NCBI GenBank assembly: GCA_002189105.1
Contig: NIOB01000007.1
Coordinates: 124,001-188,000 of the forward strand
DNA length: 64,000 bases
Direction of reading: 5' to 3'
DNA from: Saccharibacillus soli
GTDB taxonomy: Bacteria; Bacillota; Bacilli; Paenibacillales; Paenibacillaceae
A program made the position numbers and the translations under genes. The notes beneath the pieces are model-generated. The model did not search any database and was not told where the DNA came from. It was given only the letters and a program-made list of their open reading frames with translations. Shown piece by piece: positions 15,222 to 23,153 of the stretch (positions are counted from its first letter, which is position 1; each line of letters starts with the position of its first letter).

Positions 15222-17609
15222 TTAATCTTGGTCGGAGTCATTCTTCTCAACTTGTTCGGTTAGGACATTGGCATCCAGCGCGGCAAATGTTCCGTTAGCC
15301 GAACCGACGTAAAGCGTATCTCCGTCACGATTCAGCGTACCATTCTGAATCAGTTGAGCTTTGTTTTCCACATAGGCGATCGACACGCCATCGATTCGTC
15401 GCAGCGGTTCCCCGGTTGCCGCGTCGAAAGTAAGCAGATCGGGACCATAGGGGAGCAGCAGTATGCGTCCTGTATGGACGAAGCTGCCGGCTTGTACGTC
15501 CCGCCCAGGCGCTGTCCAGGCAAACTCGGACGTTGGCGTCTTCCATAGAGGTTGACCGTTCTCCAGCGACAAGGCCGCAGGGACGCCGCCAAGCAGCCCG
15601 TAGAGACGATCTTCTTCGAGCAGGGTTTGGCTCAATTTGCCCGGCACGCTCCAGACTTCCTGCTGCGTTTGGGTGTCATAGAGCATGGTCTCGAACAATG
15701 AACCCGAATCATAATCAGCCGAGTCCATCGCACGACGCACCACCAGATAGCGGCTGCTTGGCATATCGACACGTTCATTGGAAGCTATCGCATACCGAGC
15801 CAGAATGTCGCCGGTAGCCGTATTCAGACGAATCCAGTCACCGCCGAATGTGATCCAGCGGGTGCCATCGCCGCGATCAAAAGGGTCCATGCGGGGGCCA
15901 CCCGCAAGCTCCAATGAACCGTATGGATTCGGCAGCGTATCGGTATCGGTCTTCAGGCTCCAGATCGCTCTGCCGCTGCGTGGGTCCAGAGCCTGAATCC
16001 AATGTTTCTGTTGAACCAGCACATAGGGATCATCCGAACCTTGATTGAGCAGCGTGTAGGGTTCGGCAAATTCTTTGGTCCAGCGGACGGCACCCGAACG
16101 CTGCGAACGTACGGTCAGCAGCCCTTTTTCGGAACCGTTAGGCTGGTTGCTGACCAATACCGAAGTGCCCGCAAGAGATAGGCGAGGACTTGGGGATGCT
16201 CCCTGCTGCGATTTACTGTCCGCTTCGCGGCTCCAGCGAACGCTTCCGTCGCTCAGACGCACGCTGTACAGCATGGGGAGCTGCTCTTTGTTCGGATCGG
16301 CTTGAACGAGGAGGAGTACGGAACTTTTGTCCTCACTGAACTGCGCTTCAAAGCCCCCATCTCCGGTTTCCCGATGCCAGAGCGGTTTTCCGCTGATGCG
16401 ATCAAGGGCATATAGGCCTTCTTCGGCCGGTTTTCCGTCGGGTTGTGTTTGGTCACCCTGTATCAGCAGTGCGTCATCCGAGGCCACAAGCAGATATTGA
16501 GCATCGAGATCAGACTGCGCCTGCCATAGAGTCTGCGGCTTGATTGAAGGTACTGGATCAAGGAGTCGGAAGTCGTATGTGAAAGCATAAGGCGGCTGAT
16601 TCGGATTTAATTGGCTCTGCGAAGCTTCAGACGTAGGCAGAATCCAGTTCCAACTGGCCAGTCGATGCGCCGTATCCAATGAAACCGTAAACTGCACATC
16701 GCCGCGTTCATACCGCCATAGCTCGCCGCGCTGCTTGCTGCCTGCAGGGTCAGAGGTGGCGGAGTGCGGCAGAGCGGTCCGGGAATAAGGCTCCCCCAGA
16801 AGATCTCGAACCTGCTGCTCCGGTGTCCCGACCGGCAGCGAGGTTTCGATTAGGCTTTTCGCCATTTCGATGGGTACCGTTGAGTCGGTAGACAGCAGCC
16901 CGGTTACGGCCTGCTGGGTACTGGCGATCTGGCTGCTCTCCACCCAGAGCAGGGAAGGGCGAATAACCGAACCTCCGGCATAGCCGGGATTGGCAGGGAG
17001 CACGACGCCATACCAATCGCCCCAGCGAAGGGCGGAGATCAGTCCGGAGGAGGCATAATCGCCCGACCAGTGGGCTTGGCTGCCCGGGAACAGATACAGC
17101 TGCGCCGTCGGCTTCAGCTGTAGGATCATGGGCTTCGCCGCTTGAGTCTCGGAAGCGGCGTTCTCTGTATACCAGACCGGGACGTAAGCCTGTTCACCGC
17201 CAGGCGTCACCGCTTGCAGCAGTTCGCCCGAGCGCCCCGTCACGTTCAGCGGCGAACCTGCCGCTTCGTAATAATTGACGCCGAGCGAAGCCCGATCGCC
17301 TGTCTGCGGCAGCGCTTTGAAATAAGGCGCTGACTGCTTCACTTCTATGCTCTGTTGAGCAGCAGGCAGCGAACTTGCCTGCGGCGCTGCTTCTACAGCC
17401 GCAGCAGCTGCGCTGCTCGGCCATATCGCGGGCAGCAGTAACAGCGGCAGGCACAGCGCGGCGCCAACAAGCGCTGTAGAACGACCCTCCGCCTTGAGAT
17501 GACGACGCTGCGATGTGTGAGCAAGCGCCACCTGTATGTCATACGGCTTCGCCATGAGGGACAAAGCTGATTTGTTCGGTTGTGTTTTTCTCTTTAACGA
17601 ACCTTTCAT
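15222..17609 (-). CDS. Membrane-anchored protein with SH3-like, SmpA-like and PQQ-type beta-propeller regions
   Basis: A 795-residue protein. Residues 1-45 are basic and cytoplasmic; 46-62 (ALVGAALCLPLLLLPAIW) form one membrane segment; the rest should be outside. Residues about 90-225 look like two SH3-type repeats, each with an aromatic ending (VPVWYTEN; LLWVESSQ). Residues about 255-325 resemble the SmpA/OmlA fold (VGTPEQQVRDLLGEPYS ... LWRYERGDVQFTV). From 350 to the end, repeated 'GKPLWHRETGDG', 'GSVRWSREA', 'GAVRWTKEF', 'GRAIWSLKT' units are PQQ-type propeller blades, as in BamB. I chose ATG 17609 because GGGGAGGTCATT precedes it; the longer reading from 17717 has none. The function is unknown; a scaffold at the cell surface is plausible. 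Confidence 0.78.
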   Translation of the reverse strand: MKGSLKRKTQPNKSALSLMAKPYDIQVALAHTSQRRHLKAEGRSTALVGAALCLPLLLLPAIWPSSAAAAAVEAAPQASSLPAAQQSIEVKQSAPYFKALPQTGDRASLGVNYYEAAGSPLNVTGRSGELLQAVTPGGEQAYVPVWYTENAASETQAAKPMILQLKPTAQLYLFPGSQAHWSGDYASSGLISALRWGDWYGVVLPANPGYAGGSVIRPSLLWVESSQIASTQQAVTGLLSTDSTVPIEMAKSLIETSLPVGTPEQQVRDLLGEPYSRTALPHSATSDPAGSKQRGELWRYERGDVQFTVSLDTAHRLASWNWILPTSEASQSQLNPNQPPYAFTYDFRLLDPVPSIKPQTLWQAQSDLDAQYLLVASDDALLIQGDQTQPDGKPAEEGLYALDRISGKPLWHRETGDGGFEAQFSEDKSSVLLLVQADPNKEQLPMLYSVRLSDGSVRWSREADSKSQQGASPSPRLSLAGTSVLVSNQPNGSEKGLLTVRSQRSGAVRWTKEFAEPYTLLNQGSDDPYVLVQQKHWIQALDPRSGRAIWSLKTDTDTLPNPYGSLELAGGPRMDPFDRGDGTRWITFGGDWIRLNTATGDILARYAIASNERVDMPSSRYLVVRRAMDSADYDSGSLFETMLYDTQTQQEVWSVPGKLSQTLLEEDRLYGLLGGVPAALSLENGQPLWKTPTSEFAWTAPGRDVQAGSFVHTGRILLLPYGPDLLTFDAATGEPLRRIDGVSIAYVENKAQLIQNGTLNRDGDTLYVGSANGTFAALDANVLTEQVEKNDSDQD

Positions 17610-17885
17610 AATGACCTCCCCGCCGACCACCTGCACCAGACTCAGGAGATCAGGCCTTTCTATAGTTTGAGCAGCATCTGCACTGCTTCCTCTCTTAATT
17701 AGACCATTTGGGTTCAATTAGACACGCAATGGGGTGAAAAAGTTTAGGTGTTTGTTCAAAAAAGGGCAGATTCGTCCTTTGCCTACCCAGCGTAGTATAC
17801 TATTGGTGAAAACTAAAGTTGGTGAATACGAACGAGATGCGCGTGGAGGAGCCGCGCTGTCACTCGTTCACGGGAGGGAGCACCG

Positions 17886-18842
17886 ATGGGCAGAAAGATT
17901 GAACAAGGTTCGCTCCTTGCTGCGGGGAAGAAAGTGGAAGGGCTGCACGTCGTACTCGAAGGGATTGCGGGCGACTATCCGCCTGTTGTATTTGAACATG
18001 GCTGCGGCGTCTCATCCGACGTCTGGGCGCTGGTATATCCCGAGATTGCCAAGCTGACGCAGACACTGGTCTATGACCGGGCGGGATACGGATTCAGTGA
18101 TCCCGGTCTGCTGCCGCGCACAAGTGATCGCTGTGTGGAAGATCTGCATGGGCTGGTCGAACGCGTACAGCTGGCCCGCCCCTTTATTTTGGTGGGTCAC
18201 TCGCTTGGCGGATTCTACGCCCGTCTCTATGCGGAACGTTATCCGGAAGATGTCGCGGCACTGGTTCTGATCGATGCCTCGCATGAAGACGAGATTCGCG
18301 GCCTGTTCCCGCTGCCGCATCTCAAGCGGCAGCGCCTGAGCGTCCGGCTCTACGGACTGGCCAAGCTGGTCGCGCGAACGGGTCTGCTGCCCTGGCTGGC
18401 GAAGCACCACTGGATTCCGGGCTTTGGCAGCTTTGTGGCGAAGCTGCCGGAGCGTTCGCGCGAAGCCATGTGGGCACGGGTGTTTACGGCAAACAGCCTG
18501 GAAGCAGCGGAAAGCGAATATGACTGTTTTGTCGGTGAGAGCGGCAGCGTGCCTGGCTCGCGTTTTGCCCGTCTGCCGCTGGCTGTGGTGAAGGCCGGAA
18601 TCTACCAGCCTTCGCGTTCACGCAAATCGTCGGGACGGGAGCAGGTGGCACGCAAGCTGTATGATACCGCCGTCAAGATGCAGCAGTTATCGGAAGCGGG
18701 ACGGCTCATTGAAGCGGACGGAAGCGGTCACCATGTGCAGGTGGATAAGCCGGGCACCATCATCGGTATTGTCAAACGGTTGTTGGAACAGACCCGGATG
18801 CTTGCTGATTCTGCGGGTCATCAGGGCAAGAGTGAAGCATGA
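17886..18842 (+). CDS. Alpha/beta-fold hydrolase
   Basis: A 318-residue serine hydrolase of the alpha/beta fold. The nucleophile is Ser106 in GHSLGG, an acid residue follows in LVLIDASHEDE, and the catalytic His is His282 in GSGHHVQVD; the oxyanion region is VVFEHGCG. There is no signal peptide, so it is probably cytoplasmic. The insert between 150 and 230 is a helical cap. A GGGAGG site precedes the ATG. It is the first of a run of plus-strand genes (aldo/keto reductase next, 32 bases later). The substrate could be an ester or an epoxide; nothing decides it. Confidence 0.87.
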   Translation: MGRKIEQGSLLAAGKKVEGLHVVLEGIAGDYPPVVFEHGCGVSSDVWALVYPEIAKLTQTLVYDRAGYGFSDPGLLPRTSDRCVEDLHGLVERVQLARPFILVGHSLGGFYARLYAERYPEDVAALVLIDASHEDEIRGLFPLPHLKRQRLSVRLYGLAKLVARTGLLPWLAKHHWIPGFGSFVAKLPERSREAMWARVFTANSLEAAESEYDCFVGESGSVPGSRFARLPLAVVKAGIYQPSRSRKSSGREQVARKLYDTAVKMQQLSEAGRLIEADGSGHHVQVDKPGTIIGIVKRLLEQTRMLADSAGHQGKSEA

Positions 18843-18874
18843 TACCCATTAACGGCTGAGGCCTGAGGAGGAAC

Positions 18875-19849
18875 ATGAACATGAGACAAATGCCTTTGAA
18901 CGCAAGGGGAATTCCAGCCAGCCGGCTGGTGCTGGGTTGTATGCCGTTTGGCGGAGAATGGGATCGTTCTCCGCTGACCGAAGAACGAACTAGACAATGC
19001 GAAGCGGCTGTTGAAGCGGCCTTGGAGATTGGCATCAACATGTTCGACCATGCAGACATCTACACTTGGGGCAAGTCGGAAGAAGCTTTTGGTCGCATGC
19101 TCAAAGCCAGACCGCAGATGCGCGATCAGATGATCCTGCAATCCAAATGCGGCATTGGAATGGCCGACGGCACGCTTCCCGCACGCTTTGATTTTTCCCG
19201 CGATCATATTCTGGAATCTGTGGAAGGTTCGCTTCAACGCCTGAATACCGATCACCTCGACATTCTGCTCCTGCACCGTCCCGATCCGCTGATGGAGCCG
19301 GAGGAGATTGCCGAAGCCTTTGGCCGCCTCAAGGCGTCGGGCAAGGTTCGCTATTTTGGCGTCTCGAACATGAGTGAGGCTCATATTCGCTTCATTGAGA
19401 GCGCCCTGACGGACAAATTGATTGTCAATCAGCTGGAGATGGGACTGGGACGTCTTGATTTTGTGGAAGAGACCGTACGGGTTAATCAGACCAAAGGCAC
19501 GCAGGTCAACTTCTCGCAGGGACTGATGGAATTCAGCCGGTCAGCGAACATCCAGCTCCAAGCCTGGGGTCCGCTGGCACAGGGGCGCTTTACAGGCAAA
19601 GATGTTAGCGCAGAGCCTGAGCCGGTTCGCAAGACGGCAGAGCTGGTGACGAAGATGGCAGAAGAACGCCACACGACACGCGAAGCCATTGTACTGGGCT
19701 GGTTGATGAAGCATCCTGCCTTGATTCAGCCGGTGATCGGCACGATGAATCCCGAGCGGATCAAAGCATGTGCTGATGCGCAGCAGCAGGCGGATCAGAT
19801 GAGCCGTGAAGATTGGTACCGGCTCTATATGACAGCGCGCGGAGATTAA
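18875..19849 (+). CDS. Aldo/keto reductase
   Basis: An NADPH-dependent oxidoreductase with an eight-stranded barrel, 324 residues, close to the YdhF group. The catalytic tetrad is Asp58, Tyr63, Lys91 and His134 (in NMFDHADIY, ILQSKCG and LLLHRPDPL). The coenzyme phosphate-binding end pattern is present near QPVIGTMNPERI. GAGGAGG stands well before the ATG. It is 32 bases after the hydrolase gene and 29 bases before the DUF1361 gene, so the genes are likely cotranscribed. The physiological substrate is unknown. Confidence 0.92.
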   Translation: MNMRQMPLNARGIPASRLVLGCMPFGGEWDRSPLTEERTRQCEAAVEAALEIGINMFDHADIYTWGKSEEAFGRMLKARPQMRDQMILQSKCGIGMADGTLPARFDFSRDHILESVEGSLQRLNTDHLDILLLHRPDPLMEPEEIAEAFGRLKASGKVRYFGVSNMSEAHIRFIESALTDKLIVNQLEMGLGRLDFVEETVRVNQTKGTQVNFSQGLMEFSRSANIQLQAWGPLAQGRFTGKDVSAEPEPVRKTAELVTKMAEERHTTREAIVLGWLMKHPALIQPVIGTMNPERIKACADAQQQADQMSREDWYRLYMTARGD

Positions 19850-19878
19850 ACCCTCCGCCGCGTGACGGAGGAGAAGCT

Positions 19879-20634
19879 ATGAACAAACTCAAATCGCTGC
19901 AATACCCGTGGAAAATCTATTTATGGTTGACGTTATTGATCCTGACCGTGATTGATCTGGCCGTCCTGTTCGATATTCGCAGTGCAGTGGGCGGGCGACC
20001 GTATCGCTTTATGATCTGGAATTTCTTCCTGGCCTGGCTTCCGGCTGCCGCTGCTGTTGCGCTGGATGGATTGACGCTGCTGCGCAAGGGAGTGCTGCGC
20101 ACCTTGCTGATGGCCGGCATGGGACTGTTGTGGTTGTTTTTCTATCCCAATTCCGCTTATTTATTGACCGATCTGCTGCATGTATTCCGAACCTATGATT
20201 TTGATCCCACACAGCGCTTCTGGGGCGACATTGGCTTCTGGCATCAACTGCTGCCCATGCTGCTTGCGGCATTGTTGGGTCTGCTGATTGCCGGAGCCGC
20301 GCTTTACTCTGTACACAAGCTGGTCACACGTGCTTATGGCAGATGGACGGGAGCCGCTTTCGCAGCGGTCGTTCTGCTGCTGTCGAGCTTCGGGGTGTAT
20401 ATGGGCCGTTTCGTGCGCTGGAACAGCTGGGACGTGGTCTTCGATCCTCTTATGCTGCTGCGGGATATGAAGGCACTGTTTGCCGATCCGGAATGGGTGC
20501 GGCATCTGATGCTATTCGGTGGCGGCATGCTGGTACTGCAAGCTGGCGTATACGTAGTATTGTATCTGTTTACCAAGATGAATACAGGCGTCGAAGCTGT
20601 GCAGCAGAAGGGAAATGGGTATGAACAAGGATAA
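19879..20634 (+). CDS. DUF1361 integral membrane protein
   Basis: A 251-residue membrane protein with about seven predicted segments. The DUF1361 hallmarks are present: LFFYPNSAYLLTDLLHV and YMGRFVRWNSWDVV. The function of the family is not known. I start it at ATG 19879 behind GACGGAGGAG; the longer reading from 19813 overlaps the aldo/keto reductase and lacks a site. Its 3' end overlaps the next gene (HAD) by 20 bases, so the two are coupled. Confidence 0.87.
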   Translation: MNKLKSLQYPWKIYLWLTLLILTVIDLAVLFDIRSAVGGRPYRFMIWNFFLAWLPAAAAVALDGLTLLRKGVLRTLLMAGMGLLWLFFYPNSAYLLTDLLHVFRTYDFDPTQRFWGDIGFWHQLLPMLLAALLGLLIAGAALYSVHKLVTRAYGRWTGAAFAAVVLLLSSFGVYMGRFVRWNSWDVVFDPLMLLRDMKALFADPEWVRHLMLFGGGMLVLQAGVYVVLYLFTKMNTGVEAVQQKGNGYEQG

Positions 20635-21283
20635 TGACAAAGGTCAGGAAAGACTTCAGCTTGTATTCGATGTAGGAGGGGTGCTGGCTGCCAATCTGGA
20701 CGATTTCTGGAGCAGGTTGGCTGCCGAGGCCCAATGGGATCGGGCCAAGCTGCGAGCGCGTTACCGAGCCGAGATTGGCGGAGGACTCTGGCAGGGCGAG
20801 GTATCCGAGTCAGCGTTCTGGCGCTGGATTCAGGAAGTATGTCCTGGCGTTGGCGATGAGCAGGCCAAGGCTCTGCTGCGCGGCGTGCTGGTTCCCCTTC
20901 CTGCCAGGGATCGATTGGTTCATTGGAGCAAGCAGGCGGATATTCATATTTTGAGCAATCATGTGAGCGCCTGGATTATGCCTTTGTTTGAAGGAATGGA
21001 ATCGATCCTGTCCAGCATTGTAGTCTCCAGCGACGAGGGGTTCAAAAAACCGGATCTTCGGCTGTTTGAGCGGACGGCTGCCCAGCTGCACGGAGCGAAG
21101 GTCTGCTTCATTGACGACAAGCAGGAGAATCTGGACGTGGCCGGTCGTCTCGGCTGGAGCACCCTGCTTGCGGACCCGGAAGGTCGATGGATGACCGAAC
21201 TGGAGCGGCGGATTGCCGCACAGTCGGCGTCGCTGGAACAGGAGTATCGTAAGTCCGGGGAAGCACAGGCTCAGGGAAATTAG
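20615..21283 (+). CDS. HAD-superfamily hydrolase
   Basis: A phosphatase-type protein of 222 residues. Motif I is LVFDVGGVL (nucleophile Asp, with Gly rather than Asp in the second position, as in the YihX-like group), motif II is HILSNHV, the lysine is in GFKKPD, and motif IV is CFIDDKQENL. It overlaps the DUF1361 gene by 20 bases. Two start codons two triplets apart are possible (20615 or 20621). Sugar or nucleotide monophosphates are the usual substrates of the group; none is indicated here. Confidence 0.85.
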   Translation: MGMNKDNDKGQERLQLVFDVGGVLAANLDDFWSRLAAEAQWDRAKLRARYRAEIGGGLWQGEVSESAFWRWIQEVCPGVGDEQAKALLRGVLVPLPARDRLVHWSKQADIHILSNHVSAWIMPLFEGMESILSSIVVSSDEGFKKPDLRLFERTAAQLHGAKVCFIDDKQENLDVAGRLGWSTLLADPEGRWMTELERRIAAQSASLEQEYRKSGEAQAQGN

Positions 21284-21318
21284 AGGGCCGCTTAACCTGG
21301 AGCGGAGGAGGAATCGTC

Positions 21319-21519
21319 ATTTCGACCTTATGGAGCTTTATATTGGGGATGGTTCTGCTTGCGATTGGATCGAATTGGATGTACACGTTTGTTCTCCGGG
21401 GAGACTCAACGCTTCGTTTTCGCTTGTTGGGTCTGAATGTGCCGCTGCGTTTCATTCAGGCAGTGGTCGCGTTACTTTTGCTGGGAAGCGGCTTGTATCT
21501 GGTGTTCCAGAGAGCCTAA
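21319..21519 (+). CDS. Small two-segment membrane protein with a probable ATT start
   Basis: An open frame of 66 codons that reads ISTLWSFILGMVLLAIGSN, then a basic loop (LRGDSTLRFR), then a second hydrophobic stretch FIQAVVALLLLGSGLYLVF, ending QRA. The two membrane segments and the basic loop make it look like a real protein. No ATG, GTG or TTG stands at the right place; an ideal GGAGGAGG site (21304-21311) is seven bases from an ATT codon. In-frame TTG 21343 or ATG 21349 would cut into the first segment and lack a site. It lies 35 bases after the HAD gene on the same strand. Confidence 0.6.
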   Translation: MSTLWSFILGMVLLAIGSNWMYTFVLRGDSTLRFRLLGLNVPLRFIQAVVALLLLGSGLYLVFQRA

Positions 21520-21533
21520 GTTTCAAAAAACGC

Positions 21534-21562
21534 TTGTATCACCGAGGAATTGCCTGTATAAC
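21534..21562 (+). promoter_or_regulatory. Putative promoter of the acidic unknown protein gene
   Basis: TTGTAT (21534-21539) and TATAAC (21557-21562) are spaced by 17 bases, just after the end of the small membrane protein gene. Confidence 0.55.
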
Positions 21563-21679
21563 CAATCGGGGGAAACCTGACGCATTGATGCGAAGCAGCA
21601 AGCCTCATCCGTCAGCACTTCAAATCTAGAACACGATGGACTTCGGCCCTTCAGCCGGAGCCGTTACGGAGGGAATACG

Positions 21680-22204
21680 ATGAATCTGCAACAATGGATC
21701 GGCGCCGCGCTGCGCGGGGAGATTGCGGAAGACGATGTGCAGCATGCACTCTGGCTGCTCTCCAACACGCCGCTTCTGTACGATGATGGAAAGACCATCC
21801 AGACTGAGGACTATCTGCGTGGATTGGAGCACCAGCCTTCGTCGGAAGAATTACAGGCTCTGGATGAACTGTTTGGTATTGCGGTGAGTCTGTCACGCCG
21901 TTATGCCGAAGTGGAAGATTATGACCGGATGCAGGATGTTATCAGCCTGCAATTCGATCTCTGGGCGCGTGGGGTACTGCGGCTGGAGGACTGGATCGCC
22001 TGGCTTCAGGGCGCAGCGGCAGGCAGCGTGGAGCTGCCCAAATACGATTTCGACGAAGTATTGGGCAGTGCGCCGGAAGGATTTATGATTCAGGATTTCC
22101 ACGATGAGCTGAATTTCCGTTTGGAAGATGCTCCGGAAGATGAATGGTCGTTGTCGCATCTTGACGAATTATATCGGCGAATTGGCGTCACAGGCAAAGC
22201 ATAA
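21680..22204 (+). CDS. Acidic protein of unknown function
   Basis: A soluble 174-residue protein that I do not recognise. It is rich in Asp and Glu (for example EEDVQHALW-type and EDAPEDEWSLSHLDELY stretches) and predicted to be mostly helical, with no signal peptide or membrane segment. A GGAGGG site precedes the ATG by a normal spacing, a promoter lies at 21534-21562, and a strong hairpin terminator follows at 22256-22300, so it is a stand-alone gene with convincing signals. Confidence 0.75.
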   Translation: MNLQQWIGAALRGEIAEDDVQHALWLLSNTPLLYDDGKTIQTEDYLRGLEHQPSSEELQALDELFGIAVSLSRRYAEVEDYDRMQDVISLQFDLWARGVLRLEDWIAWLQGAAAGSVELPKYDFDEVLGSAPEGFMIQDFHDELNFRLEDAPEDEWSLSHLDELYRRIGVTGKA

Positions 22205-22219
22205 AATTGCAAATAAGGG

Positions 22220-22248
22220 TTGACTCGCTTTGCGAAAGCCGCTATCAT
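22220..22248 (+). promoter_or_regulatory. Promoter-like sequence directly before a hairpin
   Basis: TTGACT (22220-22225) and TATCAT (22243-22248) are separated by 17 bases. The expected start point is at about 22255, i.e. at the first base of the hairpin at 22256. Confidence 0.45.
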
Positions 22249-22255
22249 AAGGAAC

Positions 22256-22300
22256 AACGAGAGACGAACCGATATCGGTTTGTCTCTCGTTTTCTTTTTT
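22256..22300 (+). terminator. Perfect hairpin terminator
   Basis: A near-perfect dyad of about 17 pairs at 22256-22291 (AACGAGAGACGAACCGAT with its complement, one G-T pair) followed by a T-rich run. It most simply ends the transcript of the gene at 21680-22204. Confidence 0.88.
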
Positions 22301-22473
22301 TAACCGGTTAAATAAGTTTAAATGATAAATATAACGCGTTTTAAGTCGAAAATTAGGCCGCTTTATCGAGAAGATGCCGAGCTAAGCGTTCCGAACTTCT
22401 TTTCTGAAATCTGCTCTTTTTGACGAAAAAAAGACGGGAAAATGGCGGTTTGGCTTATTTCCCTCTATTTCCC
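22301..22473. other. AT-rich intergenic stretch without a gene
   Basis: Between the hairpin at 22256-22300 and the acetyltransferase promoter. It is poorer in G and C than its surroundings and contains the short palindrome AACCGGTT near 22301-22310. I see no reading frame with a ribosome binding site and no further hairpin. Confidence 0.5.
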
Positions 22474-22502
22474 TTCAAAAAGCGGTGTTTTCGGCGTATA
22501 AT
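22474..22502 (+). promoter_or_regulatory. Putative promoter of the RimJ/RimL-type acetyltransferase gene
   Basis: TTCAAA (22474-22479) and a perfect TATAAT (22497-22502) are 17 bases apart. Confidence 0.55.
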
Positions 22503-22550
22503 CAACCACAATTATACTACCTTTTAGAAGCCGGAAAGGAAGGGAAAGCT

Positions 22551-23102
22551 ATGCCACGTGTGTTGGGAGATCGCATCATGTTACGGGAGTATCGCCGGGA
22601 GGATCTGCCATTCATTCGGGCCTGGGTGAATGATCCGGATATTACGAATACGCTTTCGGACGTGTTTGCCTATCCCCACTCTGAGGAACGGACACAGTCC
22701 TTTCTCGATTCGATGCTTAAAGGTGGAGGCGATCTTAAAAGTTTTGTGATCGCGGATCGGCGCACGGAAGCATATATCGGACAGATCGATTTGATTCGGA
22801 TAGATTGGAAAAGTCGCTGGTCGTCGATTGCTATTGTCATTGGCGACAAAAAGCAGCATGGAAAAGGCTACGGGAGCGAAGCGCTGAAGCTGCTTCAACG
22901 CTTTGCTTTTGAAGAATTGAACCTCAATCGTCTGCAGCTTGAGGTGTACGACTATAATGTGGCCGGATACCGATGTTACCTAAAGTCAGGCTTCTGCGAA
23001 GAAGGGCGGCTGCGTCAGCGCCACTACCATCAGGGGCGTTACTGCGATTTAATTGAAATGGGGATACTGAGATCGGAATACGAGGAACAAGCAGGCCGTT
23101 GA
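22551..23102 (+). CDS. GNAT acetyltransferase, RimJ/RimL-like
   Basis: An acetyl-CoA-dependent transferase of 183 residues, of the kind that modifies protein N-termini or small amines. The start is typical (GDRIMLREYRREDLPFIRAWVNDPDI), followed by IAIVIGDKKQHGKGYGSEALKLL, which is the acetyl-CoA-binding Q/RxxGxG/A motif in the form KQHGKGYG, and NVAGYRCYLKSGFCEEG. ATG 22551 is chosen because AAGGAAGGG precedes it; the longer reading from 22485 covers the promoter. It lies 51 bases before the APH-fold protein and may be cotranscribed with it. Confidence 0.9.
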   Translation: MPRVLGDRIMLREYRREDLPFIRAWVNDPDITNTLSDVFAYPHSEERTQSFLDSMLKGGGDLKSFVIADRRTEAYIGQIDLIRIDWKSRWSSIAIVIGDKKQHGKGYGSEALKLLQRFAFEELNLNRLQLEVYDYNVAGYRCYLKSGFCEEGRLRQRHYHQGRYCDLIEMGILRSEYEEQAGR

Positions 23103-23153
23103 TGGATCTTCTAGACCAAGCGGATTCAAGACATCATGGAGAGGAGGGCAGGG

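Noticed and set aside
20615-21283. HAD protein as inactive because motif I has Gly in the second acidic position
   Set aside because: The FDxGGV form is normal in the YihX-like group, and the other motifs are intact.
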